A stretch of 10,497 nt of DNA, taken from positions 1 through 10,497 of the forward strand of contig JAJZVM010000148.1 in the NCBI GenBank assembly GCA_021845645.1, written 5' to 3'. Made by a program: the position numbers and the translations under genes. The stretch comes from Bacillota bacterium (GTDB lineage: Bacteria; Bacillota_E; JAJZYS01; JAJYTV01). The notes beneath the pieces were generated by a model, which saw nothing but the letters and a program-made list of their open reading frames with translations, did not search any database and was not told the origin of the DNA. Shown here piece after piece: positions 5,271-10,497 of this stretch. Position 1 is the first letter of the stretch; every line of letters begins with the position of its first letter.

Positions 5271-6106
5271 TACTTGCCACCTCCCGCGCGGGCGACGAGC
5301 CCGTGGTACTGGTCGATGTACTCCGGACGTTCCGCGTCGCGGAACAGCCCGATCGGCATCTGGCCGACCATCTCCTCGCGGGTGATCTCGGGCGCGGGCC
5401 CGAACGCCTCGAGGAGCTTCGTGCGGTCGCGCTCGTAGAGCAGCATGTCAGGGGCTTCGCCGAGCTTGTTGAGGCGACCGTAGTACGTCGGGCACTGGCT
5501 CAGCACCTCCACGAGGCTGAAGCCGTGGTGGCGGATCGCGCCCGTGATCAGCTTGGGCATCTCCTGGAAGTCGAACGTAGTCGTACGGGCCACATAGGTG
5601 GCGCCTGCGGCGAGCGCCAGTTCGACCATGTCGAAGGCGGGTTCGATCGAGCCCAGCGGCGACGTCGTGGAGCGGGAGTCGACGGGACTGGTCGGCGCGC
5701 CCTGGCCGCCGGTCATGCCGTAGATCGAGTTGTTGAAGATGATGGCCGTGATGTCGATGTTGCGCCGCGCGGCGTGGATCAGGTGATTGCCGCCGATGGC
5801 GGCGGCATCGCCGTCGCCCATCGGCACGATCACCGTCAGGCCCGGGTTGACCATCTTGAGGCCTGTGGCGTAGGCGAGAGCGCGGCCGTGCGTCGTGTGC
5901 ATCGAGTTGGCGTCGAAGTAGAAGGGCGCGCGGCCGGAGCAGCCGATGCCGCCCACGATCGCCACAAGGTCCATGTCCAGCCCGAGCTCCATCAGGGCCG
6001 TCGCGATACCGCGCGCGATGATGCCGTGGCCGCAACCGGGGCACCACACGGTGGGCATCATCTCCTGGCGCAGATAGGGCGTCAGGTCGACACCGGGCTT
6101 AGTCAT
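5270..6106 (-). CDS. korB: 2-oxoacid:ferredoxin oxidoreductase, beta (TPP-binding) subunit
   Basis: The thiamine pyrophosphate-binding catalytic subunit, 278 residues, typical for KorB. Seen are CPGCGHG (22-28), GGIGCSGRAPFYF (52-64) and Cys205 in SQCPTYYGR, which give four cysteines suited to a [4Fe-4S] cluster (22, 25, 56, 205). The TPP/Mg motif runs from GDGD (97-100) to Asn126 in FNNSIYGMTGGQ. The HTTHGRALAYATGLK segment is also characteristic. The short-type beta with these four cysteines favours 2-oxoglutarate or related 2-oxoacids, but pyruvate or branched-chain acids are not excluded. I chose the ATG at 6106, which has GGAGGT 7 nt upstream, over a 16-codon longer frame at 6154 whose extra residues are basic and unlike the family. 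The gene overlaps the end of korA by 8 nt and shares one base with korC. Confidence 0.92.
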   Translation of the reverse strand: MTKPGVDLTPYLRQEMMPTVWCPGCGHGIIARGIATALMELGLDMDLVAIVGGIGCSGRAPFYFDANSMHTTHGRALAYATGLKMVNPGLTVIVPMGDGDAAAIGGNHLIHAARRNIDITAIIFNNSIYGMTGGQGAPTSPVDSRSTTSPLGSIEPAFDMVELALAAGATYVARTTTFDFQEMPKLITGAIRHHGFSLVEVLSQCPTYYGRLNKLGEAPDMLLYERDRTKLLEAFGPAPEITREEMVGQMPIGLFRDAERPEYIDQYHGLVARAGGGK

Positions 6107-7232
6107 GGGCCACACCTCCGATCTCGACCGAGGCGGCGAGCTTCTTCGCCGCATCGACCAGGGCCTCTGGCGTGAAGAGCTCGCCGTCCATGCGTCCGAG
6201 CGCCTCGACCGGGCAACGGCCGGCGATCGTCGCGCGCACGGGCATCACGTACTGGCCCAGGTTGAGCTCGGGCACCAGGATGCCCCGCGCGTTCGCGGTC
6301 TTCTCCTGCACGAGCCAGTCGGGGAAGGGCCAGAGCGTCTGAATGTCGAGCAGTCCCGCCTTGAGGCCGTCCGCGCGCAGGAGCCCGACGGCTTCGCGCG
6401 CGGCGCGGGCCGTGATGCCGAAGGTCAGCAGCACGATGTCCGCATCGTCGAGCGAGACCTCGCGGTAGAAGGTGATCTCGCGCGCGTCCTGCCGCATGCG
6501 CTCGGCGACGCCCTGCAGGATGCGCTGGACAGCCTGGCCGGCCAGTGCCTTGGGCAACCCTGTCTCGTCGTGGCTCATGCCGGTCACCACGGTGTGATGG
6601 CCCGAGCCGAACGGCACAAAGGGAGCGTCGGGACCGAACGGCAGGAAGTTCTCGTCGAAGATCGGCTTTTGCCGCTGGCGCACCGGCACGTCGGGGAATT
6701 CGACGTTCTCGCGCATGTGCGACAGCACGGCGTCGAGCAGCAGGATGACCGGCAGCCGGTAGGTCTCGGCGAGGTTGAAGGCCTCCACGGTCATGCGGTA
6801 CGCCTCGACCACGGACGAGGCCGTGAGCACGATCACCTCATGGTCGCCGTGCGTGCCGTAGCGGGCCTGCATGACCTCGCCCTGCGCCGGCAGCGTGGGC
6901 AGCCCTGTCGACGGACCGCCGCGCTGCGAGTCCACGATCACCACAGGCGTCTGCGTCATGCAGGCGTAGCCGATGTTCTCCTGCATCAGGGAGAAGCCGG
7001 GGCCGGACGTGGCCGTCATCGCTTTGGCGCCACCCCAGGCCGCGCCGATCGCGGCCGCGATGGAGCCGATCTCATCCTCCATCTGGATGAAGACGCCGCC
7101 GGTCTTCGGCATCTGTCTCGCCATCATCTCCATGATCTCGGTGGCCGGGGTGATGGGATAGCCGGAATAGAAGTTGCAGCCCGCGTGGACGGCGGCCAGT
7201 GCCACCGCCTCGTTGCCCTGTACGAGCCTCAT
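6099..7232 (-). CDS. korA: 2-oxoacid:ferredoxin oxidoreductase, alpha subunit
   Basis: The 377-residue alpha subunit carries the pyrimidine-binding half of the TPP site and the transketolase-C-like domain. Motifs are VQGNEAVALAAVHAGCNFYSGYPITPATEIME (4-35, with YPITP at 25-29), MEDEIGSIAAAIGAAWGG (51-68), TATSGPGFSLMQENIGYA (73-90) and SQRGGPSTGLPT (102-113); all are close to textbook KorA. The second half (from about 240) contains DIVLLTFGITARAAREAV and the C-terminal SVEIGGVAHD tail. The true start is the ATG at 7232, which overlaps the korD stop as ATGA and has GGGGGG 6 nt upstream. An ATG at 7421 in the same frame adds 63 residues that merely read korD out of frame. With no fused gamma domain, it needs the separate KorC. 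Assignment to the family is secure; 2-oxoglutarate as substrate is the most likely but unproven. Confidence 0.95.
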   Translation of the reverse strand: MRLVQGNEAVALAAVHAGCNFYSGYPITPATEIMEMMARQMPKTGGVFIQMEDEIGSIAAAIGAAWGGAKAMTATSGPGFSLMQENIGYACMTQTPVVIVDSQRGGPSTGLPTLPAQGEVMQARYGTHGDHEVIVLTASSVVEAYRMTVEAFNLAETYRLPVILLLDAVLSHMRENVEFPDVPVRQRQKPIFDENFLPFGPDAPFVPFGSGHHTVVTGMSHDETGLPKALAGQAVQRILQGVAERMRQDAREITFYREVSLDDADIVLLTFGITARAAREAVGLLRADGLKAGLLDIQTLWPFPDWLVQEKTANARGILVPELNLGQYVMPVRATIAGRCPVEALGRMDGELFTPEALVDAAKKLAASVEIGGVAHD

Positions 7233-7483
7233 AGCGTTCCCCCCATGGCTAGCGCCGGGGACGCGACGCGCTCCAGCGTAAAGACGAAGTCGGGACAGCG
7301 TACGGCGCAGATGCCGCAGAAGATGCAGCGGGAGATGTCGCCGACCACGATCCGCTCGCCGTCGTCCAGCGAAAGGATCTGCGCAGGGCAGTTCTCCACG
7401 CAGAGATTGCAGCCCTTGCACCAGTCGCGCTGCACGGAAAGCTGACGATCCCCCTGCTGGTAGTGCAGCGTGGGTTCCTTCAT
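7229..7483 (-). CDS. korD: 2x[4Fe-4S] ferredoxin-type subunit of the 2-oxoacid oxidoreductase
   Basis: An 84-residue bacterial-type ferredoxin subunit. Two complete cluster motifs are visible: CKGCNLCVENCP (Cys22, 25, 28, 32) and CIFCGICAVRCPD (Cys53, 56, 59, 63). They are separated by 20 residues, as in the delta subunits of Kor/Por/Vor complexes. It passes electrons between the KorB cluster and an outside acceptor. Placed between the GltD-like flavoprotein and korA, with ATGA overlaps on both sides (7480-7483 and 7229-7232), it may be the direct bridge to the flavoprotein. The ATG at 7483 has GAGGGGG 8 nt upstream. The role as a Kor subunit rather than a free ferredoxin rests on position and on the WCKGCNLCVENCP pattern, both usual for KorD. 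Confidence 0.9.
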   Translation of the reverse strand: MKEPTLHYQQGDRQLSVQRDWCKGCNLCVENCPAQILSLDDGERIVVGDISRCIFCGICAVRCPDFVFTLERVASPALAMGGTL

Positions 7484-8874
7484 CGCGCCAGCCCCCTCAG
7501 ATAGCGGTCGATGCCCATCGCCGCGACCTTGCCGTGATGCACGGCCTCGACCGCGGTGCCTCCACCGTTGACGGCGTCGCCGCCGGCGAAGAACTTGGGG
7601 TTGCCGGTCTGACCAGTCACGCCGTCCACCTCGAGCGGACCGCGCTCATGCTGCAGACCGGGAATCTGGGCCAGGAAGCCGGTGTGGTAGCGCTGTCCGA
7701 CGGCCTTGATCACCGTGTCGACGGGCAGGTCGAACGCGGATCCCGGCACGCGCTGCGGGCGGCGCCGGCCGCTCTCGTCCGGCTCGCCGAGCTCCATGCG
7801 CTCGCAGCGCACGACCGAGACGTGGCCGTCGCCCAGGAAGGCGACCGGCAGGCTCAGCCAGACGAAGCGCACGCCGTCCTCCTTGGCCTCGAGCACCTCG
7901 TGGCGCCACGCCGGCATTTCGCTCTCGGTGCGGCGGTAGAGGACGACGACGTCCTCGGCGCCCAGCCGCAGCGCTTCGCGGGCGCAGTCCATCGCGGTGT
8001 TGCCGCCGCCGATCACGGCCACACGGCGCCCCACCTGCGGGGCGAGGCCGTCCTTGACCGCCTCGATGAACGGCAGGGACTCGTAGACGCCTGCAAGGTC
8101 GTCGCCTTCGTAGCGGACGTCGGCGTCTTCGCCGAGGCCGACGCCCAGGAAGACGGCGTCGAACTCGGACTCGAGGCGCCTGAGGTCCTCCCTGCCGCGG
8201 ATCGGCGCGTTGAGATGGATCTGGACGCCCATGGCCGCAAGGCGCTCCGCCTCCTGCGGCAGGGGCTCGCGCACCTGGCGGTACGGGGCGATGGCGTAGC
8301 GGATGAGTCCGCCCACCTCCGCGCGGGCGTCGAAGATTTCCACCTCGTAGCCGAGAGGGGCCAATGTGGCCGCGCAGGCCAAGCCCGCGGGACCGGCGCC
8401 GATCACCGCCACGCGGCGGCCGTTCAGCGCTGCGCGCTGCGGCGTCGCGGTGCCGGCGGCCAGGGCGGCGTCGGTGGCGAAGCGCTGCAGCTGGCCGATC
8501 GTGACCGGTCTGCGCCCCGCCGTCTCCAGGACGCAGGCCCCTTCGCAGAGCACCTCGGTCGGGCAGACGCGGGCGCAGCTACCGCCGAGCGGGTTCGCCG
8601 AAAAGATGATGTCCGCGGCCTTTTCCGGGTTGCCGTCCACGATCTGAGCGATGAACCCTGGCACATCCACGTCGGCTGGACAGGCGACCGTACAGGGCGC
8701 CATGGCGGTGATGCTGCCGCACTCGAGGCAACGCTCCGCCTCTACGACCGCGACATCGGCCGCGAGGGCGGGGTGGAGTTCCTGAAACACGCCTCCGAAC
8801 GGCAGGGACGACGCTGCGTCGCCCCTGCCCTGGGTAGCGGACAACCGGTCAGGCTGGTGCATGTCACCGGCCAT
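7480..8874 (-). CDS. GltD-like FAD/NAD(P)-dependent oxidoreductase with two [4Fe-4S] motifs
   Basis: A 464-residue soluble flavoprotein of the glutamate-synthase small subunit / PreT / NfnB family. It should exchange electrons between NAD(P)H and an iron-sulfur partner via FAD. The N-terminal part has eight cysteines for two [4Fe-4S] clusters: Cys49, 52, 61, 65 (CxxC-x8-CxxxCP) and Cys100, 104, 110, 114. FAD binding starts at VAVIGAGPAGLACA (155-168), with the EVGGLIRYAI stretch after it. The NAD(P) Rossmann motif VAVIGGGNTAMDCA (285-298) is followed by RRTESEMPAWRHE (315-326), and GGDAVNGGGTAVEAV (431-445) closes the FAD site. There is no GltB partner nearby. Instead the gene overlaps korD by ATGA and follows pntB by 36 nt, so it is probably the NAD(P)H-ferredoxin module of the Kor complex. 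The ATG at 8874 has GGAGGGGGAG upstream. The family is secure; the physiological partner is inferred from position. Confidence 0.9.
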   Translation of the reverse strand: MAGDMHQPDRLSATQGRGDAASSLPFGGVFQELHPALAADVAVVEAERCLECGSITAMAPCTVACPADVDVPGFIAQIVDGNPEKAADIIFSANPLGGSCARVCPTEVLCEGACVLETAGRRPVTIGQLQRFATDAALAAGTATPQRAALNGRRVAVIGAGPAGLACAATLAPLGYEVEIFDARAEVGGLIRYAIAPYRQVREPLPQEAERLAAMGVQIHLNAPIRGREDLRRLESEFDAVFLGVGLGEDADVRYEGDDLAGVYESLPFIEAVKDGLAPQVGRRVAVIGGGNTAMDCAREALRLGAEDVVVLYRRTESEMPAWRHEVLEAKEDGVRFVWLSLPVAFLGDGHVSVVRCERMELGEPDESGRRRPQRVPGSAFDLPVDTVIKAVGQRYHTGFLAQIPGLQHERGPLEVDGVTGQTGNPKFFAGGDAVNGGGTAVEAVHHGKVAAMGIDRYLRGLAR

Positions 8875-8910
8875 CTCGTGTCACTCCCCCTCCTGGCTCT
8901 TCCGGCCTTA

Positions 8911-10289
<1,379 letters not shown>

Positions 10290-10293
<4 letters not shown>

Positions 10294-10497
10294 TTGGCGG
10301 CCTGCCCCTTCTCGGTCGGACTCTTGCGGAACATTTCGAGCATGCGGTCGGTGACGACGAAGCCGCCCACGACGTTGAGCGTCGCAAGGAACAGCGCAAG
10401 GGCCGCCACGATGATCTGTGACATGCCAGAGGCGGTGAAGACGACGATGAGGGCGCCGACGACCAGGACCCCGTGGCTTGCGTTGGTCGCCGACATC
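10290..10497 (-). CDS. pntA: NAD(P) transhydrogenase alpha subunit, C-terminal membrane part (5' end beyond window)
   Basis: The visible 68 codons are the end of the transhydrogenase alpha chain's membrane domain II: SATNASHGVLVVGALIVV, then MSQIIVAALALFLATLNVVGGFVVTDRMLEMFRK, matching the usual T-x-RML-x-MFRK ending before a short polar tail. The methionine at the window edge (10496) is not a plausible gene start. In homologues the equivalent (PL)MS-x-TNA sequence is internal, preceded by one or more membrane helices. The gene therefore runs off the window. It may be the small separate subunit of split (three-gene) transhydrogenases or the tail of a single-chain PntA; the sequence seen cannot decide. 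It overlaps pntB by 4 nt (GTGA), so the membrane subunits would be made together. Confidence 0.9.

Noticed and set aside
3750..5438. Long plus-strand open frame (562 codons), plus others at 6105-7445, 58-954 and 1663-2685
   Set aside because: They lie opposite well-recognised minus-strand genes and their translations are low-complexity Arg/Ala/His/Gly-rich without family motifs, as expected from antisense reading of high-G+C codons.
6107..6154. 16-residue N-terminal extension of KorB
   Set aside because: It is basic and unlike the family and lies inside korA; the ATG at 6106 has GGAGGT at 7 nt.
7233..7421. 63-residue N-terminal extension of KorA
   Set aside because: The extension reads korD out of frame; the ATG at 7232 has a good ribosome site and the family's N-terminal sequence.

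Overview
The window is G+C-rich bacterial DNA with every convincing gene on the minus strand, so genes read from high to low coordinates. Strong Shine-Dalgarno sequences, one near-consensus sigma-70-type promoter, a proton-translocating transhydrogenase and tight 1-8 nt gene overlaps indicate a bacterium. The mixture of an anaerobe-style four-subunit 2-oxoacid:ferredoxin oxidoreductase with PntAB suggests an uncultivated or environmental high-G+C lineage (Rokubacteria/Methylomirabilota-like or a deltaproteobacterial relative are guesses only). There are no RNA genes, mobile elements, CRISPR arrays or phage signs.

Region 1 (about 10497 to 4725) is a redox and carbon block. It runs from the C-terminal end of the transhydrogenase alpha subunit (cut by the window edge) to PntB, then a GltD-like FAD/NAD(P) oxidoreductase with two [4Fe-4S] motifs, a 2x[4Fe-4S] ferredoxin subunit (KorD), KorA, KorB and KorC. 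Most junctions overlap by 1-8 nt, so the genes are probably translationally coupled. The simplest reading is a wire: proton motive force drives PntAB to make NADPH, the GltD-like flavoprotein links NAD(P)H to ferredoxin, and KorABCD interconverts a 2-oxoacid (probably 2-oxoglutarate) and its acyl-CoA. The direction is unknown. A perfect 34-bp palindrome follows korC.

Region 2 (4610 to 2890) holds a class III PLP aminotransferase resembling putrescine aminotransferase, with an unusual seven-glycine run in the PLP-binding loop, followed 14 nt later by a small SRPBCC (COQ10/cyclase-like) protein. About 315 bp without a supported gene follows (2575-2889), ending in a very good promoter (TTGACA-17-TACAAT).

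Region 3 (2574 to 1) is a SAM-by-product operon driven by that promoter: speD (SAM decarboxylase), a hairpin, ndk, a methylthio-purine-nucleoside phosphorylase and a homocysteine-releasing AhcY homologue truncated by the window edge. In both of the last two enzymes the visible purine-recognition residues differ from the adenosine-specific human enzymes. The phosphorylase has Asn where MTAP has its Asp, and AhcY has HLEAK where adenosine-specific enzymes have HxTxE. Together they suggest that methylthio- and homocysteinyl-nucleosides are recycled after deamination, as inosine derivatives. This is the most interesting biological proposal here.
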